Source of the DNA: Erpetoichthys calabaricus
Taxonomy: Eukaryota > Chordata > Cladistia > Polypteriformes > Polypteridae
Direction: 5' to 3'
Length of the DNA stretch: 64,000 nucleotides
NCBI RefSeq assembly: GCF_900747795.2
Contig: NC_041402.2
Coordinates: 194,666,989 to 194,730,988, forward strand
Each line of letters opens with the position of its first letter. Positions within the stretch are counted from its first letter, which is position 1. Shown piece by piece: positions 35,184 to 46,849 of this stretch. A program made the translations under genes and the position numbers. The notes beneath the pieces are model-generated. The model did no database searches, was not told the DNA's origin, and saw only the letters and a program-made list of their open reading frames with translations.

Positions 35184-35890
35184 TTATGCTTCATAATTGA
35201 ATATGCGTAAAGAAAAAACAGCATCACAGCTCTCCATGAATGGGTTTTCATTTATTGTATTACCAGTAACGGCGCACTGAATACACTTGACTTGATCATT
35301 CCTAGTCTCCATCCTCTTTCTCAGTACGTTTACCATTCGTTTGCTCAGAGGTTGATGCGCTTGTTGTTTCCTAAGCAGCTCTTCTTTACTCCACCCTAGC
35401 GGCCCGCTGCTTCTCTTCTTTCGTCGGCATCTTTTCATGTTATTAAAACTGATTGTTAGTTTTTGTGTTGCAATTACTTAGTACGTTTTCTTTAATTTTT
35501 CAGTTAATCTGGCACTTAAGTCTTCAATCTGCCTCAAGAATGATTAGCGAAGGTGATAGGGAATGAGAACGGCGCCTGTACGCATGCGCGCACGGCCGCC
35601 CAGTTGCGCGCTGCCGAGAGTTGATTCTACAATAAAATAAAAATAAAAAGAGTAATAAAGTCATCACCCCGAAAGCCGACAGTAGACGTCACGTAGTATA
35701 TGTGTAGCACATTTCAAGTCAATAGGTGAAACGGTTTGCGAGCTACAGGTGATTTAAAATCCTGGACAGACAAACGAACAGCCACGGTAGCGTATTATAG
35801 AAGAAGATAAAGTGCTGTCATCACATGCAATCGAGTAAAAATCAAAAGCACAAGCTTTATCTGACACTTGATGTTTTAAGTTAGCTGACA
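35184..35890. other. Interior of the hAT element, unclassified
   Basis: Includes a Lys/Arg-rich minus-strand open frame (35184-35438) and, at 35690-35810, CAATAGGTGAAACGGTTTGC with TAGCGTATTATAGAAGAAG, which looks like the end of another mobile element of unknown class. Confidence 0.3.
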
Positions 35891-35896
35891 ATTCAC

Positions 35897-36190
35897 GGGT
35901 GGCACGGTGGCGCAGTGGGTAGCGCTGCTGCCTCTCCTTCCCTGCGTGGAGTTTGCATGTTCTCCCCGTGTCTGTGTGGGTTTCCTCCCACAGTCCAAAG
36001 ACACGCAGGTCAGGTGCATTGGCGATTCTAAATTGTCCCTAGTGTGTGCTTGGTGTGTGTATGTGTGTGTGTGCTGGCGCCCTGCCCGTGGTTTCTTTCC
36101 TGCCTTGCGCCCTGTGTTGGCTGGGATTGGCTCCAGCAGACCCCCGTGACCCTATAGTTAGGATATAGCGGGTTGTATAATGGATGGATG
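35897..36190 (+). mobile_element. SINE family A with internal deletion, nested in hAT
   Basis: GGTGGCACGGTGGCGCAGTG, then a jump from CTGCTGCCTCTCC to TTCCCTGCGTGGAGTTTG, ending GGGTTGTATAATGGATGGAT. The box B segment is lost. Confidence 0.88.
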
Positions 36191-36319
36191 GATGGATCGA
36201 TCTTCAATTCGCCACACAACTGCGTTTCTGGACAAGCGCACGTTATTGAATTCCCGCATTTCCCCCGGGCACGTTATTCCTGCGACTTAAGTGAGGCGCT
36301 GTTTTATGACGTCACCATC

Positions 36320-36660
36320 TGAGAAAGGTGTGCCTTAACGGGCAGTGAGTTGCGTTACCTCATAACTGGCTAATGTCGCATTTTCTTGTGTTTTGTTAGC
36401 ACGGACAAAATGCTGTTGTTGAGCTAGCAGACTGGCTGCCATTTGCTCAACTTTCTGTACCCGCTCGGCACCGGGGTAGGACGTGGAGGTCGGATATTTG
36501 ATTTCGTATTGTCGACACGCACTATATGCTTTCATCACTGCAACAGTTTAATTGCAAATCAAATAGACTCACTTGCCCTTCACTTCTATTCATTTTCCCA
36601 CCGTGTCTAAAATTTTCTGCACTCACTTGCTATTGTGTGTTTCTTTGGTTCTGCCATTTT
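36320..36660 (-). pseudogene. hAT transposase N-terminal (BED-type) fragment
   Basis: The minus strand encodes VYLICN, a stop, then TVAVMKAYSACRQYEIKYP, a decayed BED zinc finger. It is followed by KVEQMAASLLAQQQHFVRAN and ASYEVTQLTAR, the region after the BED finger in Charlie/ZBED-like hAT transposases. The catalytic domain is absent. Confidence 0.68.
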
Positions 36661-36955
36661 TGGTCACCCGTAGCAAAATTGTTCTTTGGCTGCGCTTGTT
36701 TGTGAAGACGCTGCCTTGATGAAGACAGCACAGTGCCTTGTGTTAAAACTAAGAAAAGAACAAGTATGGTGTGTGGGTCATATTTCATGATATTTTTAGA
36801 ATTTGCTGCGGGCCAGTTAAAAATGGAGCACGGGCCGTAGTTTGGACACCCCCGCCTTACGCTAATTCAGACTTTTAAACAAACCCGCATCCCTCTGTGC
36901 TCTCATCATGTACTCTTAGTATTTTGTAAATTTGTATTTGCATTTTACCCGAGAA

Positions 36956-37081
36956 TGCGGTGGGCTGGCGCCCTGCCCAGGGGTTTGTTTCCTGCCTTGC
37001 GCCCTGTGTTGGCTGGGATTGGCTGCAGCAGACCCCGTGACCCTGTGTTCGGATTCAGCGGGTTGGATAATGGATGGATGG
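36956..37081 (+). mobile_element. Tail-only SINE family A with target duplication
   Basis: Starts TGCGGTGGGCTGGCGCCCTG and ends GGTTGGATAATGGATGG. The 14-bp duplication ATTTTACCCGAGAA lies at 36942-36955 and 37082-37095, so it inserted in this short form. Confidence 0.9.
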
Positions 37082-37099
37082 ATTTTACCCGAGAACTCG

Positions 37100-37466
37100 T
37101 CACAGCGCTCTACGTCTGCACCCGCTAAAAGGTGCTCGATACAGTGAAAGTAAACTGAATTGTGAAAGGCGCTATATAGCATCACAGATTGGTAGGTTCA
37201 GTCTCTGCCACTGTGTGGCCCTGGCCAGCTTGGTTTTATCTGTCAGGACTCTCATCATAGAAATACATGAAATGGTTACCCTGTGCCCATACCTTGAGGA
37301 TAACTGAGTTATTGAAAGGCGCTATACAAACTCACTCCGTTGTAAAGTCAAAGCCCTGCCGTTGAGTCTCAGCAGGTCTCTTCATCCACCACAACAAAAT
37401 GTTCAGTAATATGGGAGCAGACCTGTAAAACAGATGTGGGTAATGCTGAATATGGAAGGGCGCCAT
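37100..37466. repeat. Remnants of SINE/LINE tail motif
   Basis: GAAAGGCGCTATATAGCATCAC (about 37160) and GAAAGGCGCTATACAAACTCAC (about 37315) are diverged copies of the tail motif shared by the SINEs and LINE of the window. Confidence 0.5.
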
Positions 37467-37469
37467 ATA

Positions 37470-38887
37470 CACTGCTCCAAGAATGAAGGGAGCACGTCAA
37501 TCACACATCGGATCTCGATAAGCGAAATACTCAATAAGTGTTCAATCGTTACTGAGTCCGGCTGTGTAATTCATCGAGAACAAAATGAGTCGACGACGGT
37601 CAGTGGACACCAAAGTCACAACCCACTGAGCGCTGATTCAACGTCACACCGAACATCAAAGTCACAAATTGAAATCCCAGGCTGGCGTGAATTTCCTAAT
37701 GTGACACAGTAGTGTGTCCCCCCGTCCCCCCCCCCCCCCCCCCCATTCCTGTATGGACCACCATCAATGTCTGGTCATGCTGCTGATGAGGCGGCCAGTG
37801 GCAGACCTGATCAGGGCATCAGTGAGCGTCTGTGGCGCTACATGGTGGTGTCGGATGCACCCATAGATAACATCCCAGTTAGATTCAGGTCTGGGGAATG
37901 TGCCAGCCTGTCAAGGGCATCAATGCCCTCATCATCCAGGAACTGTCAACACACTCTGGCCACATGAGGCCGGGCATTGTCCTGCACCAGGATGTGCCCA
38001 GGGCCCACTGCACCAGTGTAAGTTCTGACGATGGCTCTGAGGATTTCATCTCAGTAGCTAACAGGAGTCAGGGTACCGTTGCCTAGCCCCCTAAGGATAT
38101 GCCTCCCCGGACCATCACTGACCCACTGCCACACCGCTCATGCCAGATGATGTTGCAGACTCTGTCACACCTGTTCTCATCTGTCAAGAATGGCGAGGCT
38201 GCCAGTTGTGGTGTTCTCTGGTGAATGCCAATCAAGCTTCATGGTGTGTGGCTGTGACCACAGGACCCCCTAGAGGACATTGGGCCCTCATGCCACCCTC
38301 ATGGAGTCTGTTGGTGACAGTTTGGTCAGACACATGTGCACCAGTAGCCAGCTGGAGGTCATTTTATAGGACTCTGGCAGGGCTCCTCCTGGCACAAAGG
38401 AGCAAGATGCCAGTCCTGCTGCTGGGCCGATGCCCTTCTACAACCCTGTCCAGCTCTTCTTGAGTGACAGCCTGTCCCTCTGGCATCTCCTCCACGCTCG
38501 GGGAGACACAGCAAACCTGCTTGCGATGGCACGTATGGATGTGCCATCCTGGTGGGGCTGGACTACCTGTGCAACCTGAATGGGCTGCAGGTGCCATCTC
38601 GTGCTACCAGTAGTGACAAGGACACGAGCAAAAACATAAAACCACAGAGGAATCAGTCAGGGAGGATAAGGAGAGCAACTGTCTGTGGCCACCATGTCCT
38701 TTTTGGTGGGGTGTCTTACTGTTGCCACTCCAGTTCACCTGTTGTCACTTTCATTTGCACCAAAGCAGGTGACGTTGATTCCCAATCACTTGTGCTCCCT
38801 AACTGGACGGACTGACATCCCTGAAGCTTCACTGCCTTGGTGTTAGGCTGTCATCATTAAGTGTGTCCTTCATTTTTTGGAGCAGTG
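37470..38887 (-). mobile_element. Tc1/mariner-like transposon (CACTGCTCCAA ends), degenerate
   Basis: Left CACTGCTCCAAGAATGAAGG and right CCTTCATTTTTTGGAGCAGTG are inverted, flanked by TA (37468-37469, 38888-38889). The minus strand carries transposase traces such as VQDNARPHVARV near 37970-38010. The interior is frame-broken, with a C14+ run at 37727-37744. Confidence 0.82.
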
Positions 38888-38889
38888 TA

Positions 38890-39880
38890 CACACACTATC
38901 ACACAGTTAGGTTACTTGTTGAATTTCATCCACTGTGTGACCCTGAGCAGTCATTTCACCTGCAAGGCTCGAAATATGGAAACAACCGCCATTACCTGTA
39001 AAACACCTCAGGGTGCTCAGCCATGAAAGGTGCCAGAGAGCAACACAAATGAAAGTTTTAGTCCATTCGTCCACCCCTCCAACTCCCAAAGCCACTTATC
39101 CTGACTGGGGTCGTGAGGAAGCTGAAGCCAATCCTAGCAATCATCGGGCGTACGGATGAAAGAAACAAACAAACCCTGGGCAGGACGCCGGTTTCTGTCT
39201 TCACCATTAAGTAAAACACATCATCAGCCACGAGCTTTCACCGCAGTCACGCATTGTCTTGGGGCGACATTTAGTCTGAAAGGCGCTATATATGGTTACA
39301 AGGGTACTCGCTGAATTAGACACTTTACCGGCCAGTACTCCCATTATAGAAGTGGTTGTGCTTTACCCGCATTGTAGCTCATGATGATCTTTATGAAAGG
39401 CGCTATATAAAATCACAAGGTGGAAAGTTATGGAAATAGGGATCCCTGAGAGAGATACGTCAGCAGCCTGCGACCACCATACACAAGTGTGGCGGCTCTT
39501 AGCCTGTTGGTGACCGGAAGTCATAAGCAGTTTCAATGAAATATGCAAATCATAAGGCGTGGGTCTCCGTTCAAGCCCCGCCCCTTTCTCGCCAAACTGC
39601 GCGCGGATCTGTTGAGCCAAAGAGACTTACAAATCCTCCTTCTGCGAAGACCACTTTGAGGGCAGCCAATCTGACACGCTGTCAATCATCTCCTCGCTGT
39701 CTGTCACCCAAGTGGACATTCACGCCTTGTTTTTTATTTGGTGATTTTAATGTGGGGATGTTTTCAGCCTCCAGTCTTTTTGCGCTTTGTGTATTTATTT
39801 TGTATTTGTATCACGTGAACGGGTTTACTTCTAGTGGCACAATATAAAAATGTGGGCGTATGCCAACGAGAATACCGGGA
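38890..39880. other. Intergenic with old SINE debris
   Basis: 39065-39200 is a strongly diverged reverse SINE family A. Tail motifs GAAAGGCGCTATATATGG (39278) and GAAAGGCGCTATATAAAATCAC (39397) recur. No gene recognised. Confidence 0.45.
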
Positions 39881-39884
39881 GAAT

Positions 39885-39920
39885 ATCTAAAGTGTGAATG
39901 TCCCCTTGGGATTATTAAAG

Positions 39921-40012
<92 letters not shown>

Positions 40013-40024
40013 ATATAGTGCCTT

Positions 40025-40074
<50 letters not shown>

Positions 40075-40086
40075 ATATAGTGCCTT

Positions 40087-40120
<34 letters not shown>

Positions 40121-40138
40121 ATATAGTGCCTTTCACAG

Positions 40139-40201
<63 letters not shown>

Positions 40202-40219
40202 ATATAGTGTCTTTCACAG

Positions 40220-40262
<43 letters not shown>

Positions 40263-40317
40263 ATATAGTGCCTTTCACAGATCTATCTATCTATCTATCA
40301 TATAGTGCCTTTCACAG

Positions 40318-40360
<43 letters not shown>

Positions 40361-40372
40361 ATATAGCGCCTT

Positions 40373-40450
<78 letters not shown>

Positions 40451-40468
40451 ATATAGTGCCTTTCACAG

Positions 40469-40503
<35 letters not shown>

Positions 40504-40521
40504 ATATAGTGCCTTTCACAG

Positions 40522-40556
<35 letters not shown>

Positions 40557-40574
40557 ATATAGTGCCTTTCACAG

Positions 40575-40605
<31 letters not shown>

Positions 40606-40623
40606 ATATAGTGCCTTTCACAG

Positions 40624-40690
<67 letters not shown>

Positions 40691-40702
40691 ATATAGCGCC
40701 TT

Positions 40703-40752
<50 letters not shown>

Positions 40753-40764
40753 ATATAGCGCCTT

Positions 40765-40810
<46 letters not shown>

Positions 40811-40822
40811 ATATAGCGCCTT

Positions 40823-40868
<46 letters not shown>

Positions 40869-40886
40869 ATATAGTGCCTTTCACAG

Positions 40887-40937
<51 letters not shown>

Positions 40938-40955
40938 ATATAGTGCCTTTCACAG

Positions 40956-41006
<51 letters not shown>

Positions 41007-41061
41007 ATATAGTGCCTTTCACAGATCTATCTATCTATCTATCATATAGTGCCTTTCACAG

Positions 41062-41104
<43 letters not shown>

Positions 41105-41156
41105 ATATAGCGCCTTTCTATCTATCTATCTATCTATCATATAGTGCCTTTCACAG

Positions 41157-41227
<71 letters not shown>

Positions 41228-41245
41228 ATATAGTGCCTTTCACAG

Positions 41246-41292
<47 letters not shown>

Positions 41293-41304
41293 ATATAGCG
41301 CCTT

Positions 41305-41354
<50 letters not shown>

Positions 41355-41366
41355 ATATAGCGCCTT

Positions 41367-41400
<34 letters not shown>

Positions 41401-41418
41401 ATATAGTGCCTTTCACAG

Positions 41419-41481
<63 letters not shown>

Positions 41482-41493
41482 ATATAGCGCCTT

Positions 41494-41559
<66 letters not shown>

Positions 41560-41715
41560 ATATAGTGCCTTTCACAGATCTATCTATCTATCTATCTATC
41601 ATATAGTGCCTTTCACAGATCTATCTATCTATCCATCATATAGTGCCTTTCACAGATCTATCTATCTATCTATCTGTCATATAGCGCCTTTCTATCTATC
41701 TATCTATGTAAAGTA
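39885..41715 (+). repeat. TCTA satellite punctuated by a SINE/LINE-tail motif
   Basis: Starts with a LINE 3' end (CCCCTTGGGATTATTAAAGTA) and continues as (TCTA)n blocks of about 10-80 bases. The blocks are separated by roughly 29 copies of CATATAGTGCCTTTCACAGA or the shorter CATATAGCGCCTTTC. These motifs are the complement of the tail GAAAGGCGCTATAT. The long Ser/Ile/Tyr/Leu open frames here are repeat artefacts. Confidence 0.95.
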
Positions 41716-41719
41716 TGTG

Positions 41720-42180
41720 GTGCCAGGCTCAGATCAAACAGTGGCATCTCAGCGCGTTGAGCCCTCCACGCGTGTAGCGCCTGTGCCATCGAGCGCTCCT
41801 CTCAGGACAGCCGGTGGCGCAGTGTTTGGCGCTGCAGCCTCGCACCTCTGCCTGAGCTCAGTTTGCTCTTTCGGCCTTCGTGTGCGCGTCCGACCTTCTG
41901 CCTCCGGTTGAACCCCAATCCCCCCACCTCCCCCTTTTGTCAAGCATAGGCGTTATGGGGCGGGGGGAGTGCAGGTTCAAACCACCCCTCCAAAATGTAT
42001 TTTCTGGCGGCTATTTAACCACAATAATTATGATCCGTGCACTTTAGGTTAATAAGGCGCTATATAAATTAAATGTATTATTATAATATAGAGTGCTGGC
42101 TAGCCCCCCAATGCCAAGGCTGATTGGCGTGACTGTGCCCAGCATAGCTACAACCCCTGCTCCTCACGACCCCAACGTGA
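41720..42180. other. Sequence between satellite and CpG-rich block
   Basis: 41808-41850 (CAGCCGGTGGCGCAGTGTTT) resembles a SINE head. 42050-42085 carries another tail motif (AAGGCGCTATATAAATTAAA). Otherwise unrecognised. Confidence 0.4.
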
Positions 42181-42500
42181 AAGCGCTCTAGAAGATGGCC
42201 GAAGGGATGAAGCGGGCTACTGCCGCCCGTCGTCACACGTCCTCCTCCTCTTCCTCTCCGCCCGTTTATGTCGCGCGGTCACACCGTCCGTCCGCCTGCC
42301 CGCCCGCTTTAAGGACTCACCGCTTCTCCTGGAGGTCCTCGCGTGTCCTTCCTGCCGTCCATCCTGAGACGCTGGGCTTGCGACGTCTCGGCTCCGAGTA
42401 GCTGCCTGGCATTGCCAGCTGTCAGACTCGACGGCCCGGTGTTGAGTTACTCCTGGGCAGGGGCGGGACGCCGTGCAGATCGGCTTTCACGCAAAGGCCG
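42180..42500 (-). promoter_or_regulatory. rnf224: CpG-rich block, candidate promoter/first exon of rnf224
   Basis: GC- and CpG-rich. On the minus strand an ATG at 42362 opens 14 codons (MDGRKDTRGPPGEA) that end at a good donor (GTGAGTCC) after 42321. The 42 bases are in phase with the ATG of rnf224 at 33466, so splicing would give either a 5' UTR exon or a short N-terminal extension. The distance (8.9 kb) and lack of other support keep this tentative. Confidence 0.35.
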
Positions 42501-45500
42501 ACGGAAACGCGACACCCCCGGGTCCGCCATGTTATATTATCAGGCTGTTAACCGAAACCTTTGGTTCAAAGAAGCGGCGCTGCCTGATGCTCATCCCAGA
42601 AGCGACATTCTCCAGATGTCGTCCGAATTTTCCCTTTTTATTGTTTAACCTCCGACTGGCTACCTGACACCCTAACCTATGGGGGCTGGAGGACCCCCGC
42701 AGTCTCGAGCGCACCATTTCACTTTGGACCCAAAGATGAAGAGCAGCGTACCGGCGGGGAGGGGGGCATCTTAGAAAAGCCCACTTGAATAAACTGAGCG
42801 GACGAGGGCTGCCGTTACGATAAGTCGCCACCTGAGGGCAGCAGAGAACAGGAGCCGGCCCAGTATGGCTTCAGTGTGTCCCAGTAGAGTCACTGGTATG
42901 GGGGCTTGTGGGCTGTTTGGCTGAAGTGTGAAAAGTCCACAGGAGCAGAAACACATGAAAGTAACAAAATGAAGAAGAGCGAAGATGTGGACACACCTGA
43001 CTAGGGACCTAATGACGCAGCTCTGCTGCACCCCAGGACGTTGGTCCCGACATTGGGTGACAGGTTGCATTGTATAAAGCGCCTTTTAAGAGTGCTTTTC
43101 ACTAGTATTGTAGGCATGATGGGTGACCTGGAGGTGACTTGTGTGCTTCTTGCTGACCTGAAGTGTGCTGCACCGGTCAGTCGTCCAGTGTCCACCATCT
43201 TGAGCTTTGTTCTCTGCATGAGCCTCAGTAATCCATCACTCACCTGCGTTTATAGCCCCTCTGCTTTGGCCCACCTTCCTCCATCCTTACTGTTGGACTT
43301 AGTCCTCATTACAAGCAATGCCATGCTGGTCAGCTCACCTCTGGGTGGAGGTCTCCATTTCTGAATGAAATGAACCGCATGTCTCTTCTGTGTTCCCATT
43401 CTCTCTTTGCACAGAGGTACGGGGGTCCTGGCAGGTCAGAGCGTAGATGGAGCAGTCAGTGCTTCTGCTTACCTGATGGGGCAGAGAGACAAGTTCAAGT
43501 TGGCCACCGCACTTTCCTCCCTCACCTACAGATGGCATCATATGAGAGTCCCAAGAGGGTGAAGCTCAAAGGTGGCCCTCTAAAGCCAGGCAGGCTCTGG
43601 TTCTGCATATCCACAAGGGGGCGCCCTTTTATTTGTTTATTCACTTAAAGTTCTCTGCGGAGGTCTCGCCTTCTGCCCTCAGTCCTGGCCCAGTGTGTGT
43701 GGAGTCTGCATGTTCTCCCCGTGTCTATGTGACTTTTATTTCAGGTGTGCCAGTTTTTCTTCCAATGTATAAGAGCTGAAGGTTAGGTGAATATATGAGT
43801 CTCAGCTGGCCTGGTATGAGTAAGTGGAGGTGTGTGTGTAGGTGTGTGTGTGTATGAGGGTGCCCTGCCATGAGTAGACACCACGTTCAGGGTACCCTGC
43901 CCATCATTGTGGTCTTCTGGTCCTAATTCTCAAAGAGGGACCCTCATTAATGGAGTTCACCGGTCTCAGTTGAAGGGGATAATCCAGAGACCTCCTCCAT
44001 TGACCCTCCCCCTGCTGGGCACCACTGGGCTGTGCCCTGTTTGTAGGTCGGTGGGTCTTGATGCGTTTGTGTCAATGGCAGGCTGCAGGCCTTGGTGATA
44101 GCAAAGTGTGAAACACAAACAGACAAGATGGGCTGTCAGGGATGGCTGCACGTCGTGCACACGCCCAGTAACATGCCATGATGATCATACCCACTGCACG
44201 CTGGCATCATTACTACCCACTTGCCTTTACCACTGAGGGGCCTGCAAGAAAGCTGAGTTATAATGGAGGCCTACCATGAGCCAACAGGTTGGCGGTCCTG
44301 ATCAGTTCATATTTATATAGTGCCTTACATGGAGACTTGGAATTTGTGTCCTGCCCATAAGAACCTCAGATGTTTGACACACGAGAGGAGGTCATTCAGC
44401 CCACTTGCTGCTTTATGTTTAGCTAATTAACTCCCACGTTCTTCTAGAAGGTCCTCCAGGTGTCTTCTTCAACTCCACGTCTCTTGGTGGTTTTTTCTGA
44501 TCCCACAACTTCCTGGCCTCAGTCCTAACCGCTCTTCTCCTAAATGTCCGCCAGTGTCCTCAAGTACCCGATTCCCCATTCCAATGAACATTTCATGAAC
44601 CATCAGGCTGAAGGAGGACGCAGCTGTGTGGTGGGCGATTCTCTGATCCACCTGATTGTGGAGGCTCTACGTGGACACGGCAAGGACGTGTGGACCCTTT
44701 TCTGAAGAATGAGGCATTTGGTCTGCCCGTTCAATGTGAAGCCTTGGCACCACGGCCCAAGAACTCCAGTCGTGTAGGGTGGGGCTCATCTGCTGGCCAT
44801 GCCACACCCGGTTACACTGTGACCAGTCGACAAACGATTTCAAGGCAGCAGAAGCCGAAGCAAACCCTCTGCCCTCCTCGTCATTTTCTTGTTTTCCTGG
44901 TGAGCCCCCCCCCCCTCTCCCCAATGAGTTGGGGCGCAGAGACCACCCTGCCCCTAGCGATGCCCTCACCATTAATGTCGTCATCCATTCTCCTTGGAGT
45001 TGCTGTGTGGCTGTGGCACCCCCTTGTGGTCCACTTCAGAGCAGATTTCTCATGCTGTCTTCTGGGGACGCTGGTCACGTCCTTGAGGGTCCCTCAGACA
45101 CCAAGGTCTCTCTAGACGCTTGGATCTGCACCCCTGAACAAAGGCTGACATGAAGAGGCGTTCCGATTGGTGGCCTCGCAGAGAGTTTTATTTAATTTGG
45201 TCGTTGATGATTGAGCCACGGGGGGCTCGGTGGTTACACTGAGATGTTCTCTCATAGTTGGGAGATTTGGCTGCTGCTGTTGGGCTGGGAGCTCATTACT
45301 GCTTTTAAAAACACCAACTTACCTGGAAAACCGGGAACAAAATCAGGAACTTCCCAAATATTCTTCTTCATTTGACAATCCAATAATCTGTGGATGTGCC
45401 TGATGAACCTTCTCCATCCTGCTCAGTCCTGCACCTCCTCCCTGGTCAGACCTTTTTCTTCAGATCTTTGTTTTCTTTATCCATCCACCTCCAGTTTCTT

Positions 45501-45715
45501 GTCCCCTGGACTTGCACTCCCATCATTCTTTGGCCCACATTTTACTTGTCTCAGAGAGGGGACAACCCAAATGATGCCACGATGGAGGGTTTGTGCACCA
45601 GTAATGCTGCATTAAATGGCCAGCTGTCTGTGGCATCAACTTAGGCACCCGGGGGTCTGTGGGGGTCTTAATCCAGCATTGGGGACACCAGCCGTTAGTG
45701 ACGCCACAGCATTCT
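42500..45715. other. Intergenic, no gene recognised
   Basis: Contains an old plus-strand SINE family A at about 43690-43890 (GTGTGGAGTCTGCATGTTCT, AAGGTTAGGTGAATATATGA) and a decayed SINE head near 45220-45260. Remaining sequence is unclassified. Confidence 0.4.
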
Positions 45716-45719
45716 AATT

Positions 45720-46846
45720 CTTTTTTTTTTTTTGTCCTTCCTCAAAACTCCAGAATGACGAAGTGAAAAGAGGACTGTACAGTAGAAACTTTCTGAAATT
45801 TATATCAAATAAAATCTGAAATCCTCTCCCTCATCCAAACCTTCAGGCCGTTTGCTCCGGTGCATCCCACTCTGTTCTTCATCTTCCAGATGTTTCCACA
45901 CCTCTTTGGAGACCAGCTGTGGTCAACTTGATCGACTGGACTGATCAGGAAGGTCACACACACCTGTCCACAGAAGGTCCCAGCAACCACACCATGGGGT
46001 CCCTGGAGTTGCCTGCAGGGCTCAGGGACAGGAGTGGGTCAAGAAGCAGATCAGGGGGTGATGGCTGCAGCACTGAAGGTTCTTGAGAGCATGGTGGTCT
46101 CCACAATTCTTAAATGGAATGAGTTTGGAATGACCAGGAATTTCCTTAGAGCTGACCACCCAGCCAAACTGAACAATCAGCGGAGAGGTCTTGGTAGGCG
46201 AGGTGGTCAAGAACCTGATGGTCACTCTGGCTGAGCACCTGTGTGGAGGTGGGAGAAACTTCTAGAAGGCCAACCATCAAATACAGCGCTCCGGCAGTCT
46301 GGGTGTTATGGCAAGAAAGACACATAAAGGACCCCCAAAATGTAGAAGACAGGATTCTCTGGTCTGAAGAACCCAAAATGTGGACTGCTGGGCCTCCGTT
46401 CTTGGTGTCACGTCTGGAAGACAGCAGGCACCGCTCATCACCCGCACAATACCAGCAGTGAAGCATTGGGAACTGGGAGACCACTCAAAGCTGGGTGAAG
46501 GGTCATGAAGACCCTCTCAGAGTGCTCCGGACCTCAGACTGGGTCACAAGGCAATGACAACACAGGAGTGGCTGTGGGACAATTCTGGGAATGTCCTCGA
46601 GTGGCCCTGCCAGATGTCACACATGAACCCAATCAGACATCTCTGGAGTGGCCTGAGACTAGCCGCCCACCGAGGGTCTCCCTCCAGCCAGCGAGAGCTT
46701 GAGGGGACCTGCAGAGAAGATTGGCGGAACAGTCCCAAATGTGGGCATGTGAAGCTTGTCATGTCAAACCCAAGAAGATGCCAGGCTTGCATCATTATTG
46801 CCAAGGGGGCTTCAGTGAGGGGTCTGAGTACCCCCTGATTGCACTG
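45720..46846 (+). mobile_element. Old Tc1-like transposon relic
   Basis: The right end GATTGCACTG is followed by TA (46847-46848). The plus strand has decayed transposase pieces in order: STILKWNEFGMTRNFLRADH (about 46100), RILWSEEPKMW (about 46350), DNSGNVLEWPCQMSHMNPIR with LWSGLRLAAHRG (46575-46670). Far more diverged than the copies at 1 and 20308. The left end is not clearly found. Confidence 0.78.
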
Positions 46847-46849
46847 TAT

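Larger units (their letters stand above)
34764..36854 (-). mobile_element. hAT (Charlie-like) transposon with nested insertions
   Basis: The left end CAGGAGTGTCCAAACTTT and right end GTAGTTTGGACACCCCCG are inverted. An 8-bp target duplication, CCTTATGC/CCTTACGC (34756-34763, 36855-36862, one mismatch), is typical of hAT. Inside are a second left-end-like sequence at 35074 (CAGGGGTGTCCAAACTTTT), a SINE at 35897 and a minus-strand transposase remnant. Confidence 0.82.

Noticed and set aside
39894-41606. Long Ser/Ile/Tyr/Leu-rich open frames
   Set aside because: They are translations of the TCTA tetranucleotide array, which has no stop in some frames; no coding signal.
39885-41715. CRISPR-like repeat-spacer array
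   Set aside because: Regular motifs separated by tracts, but the tracts are all TCTA repeats and the genome is a vertebrate.
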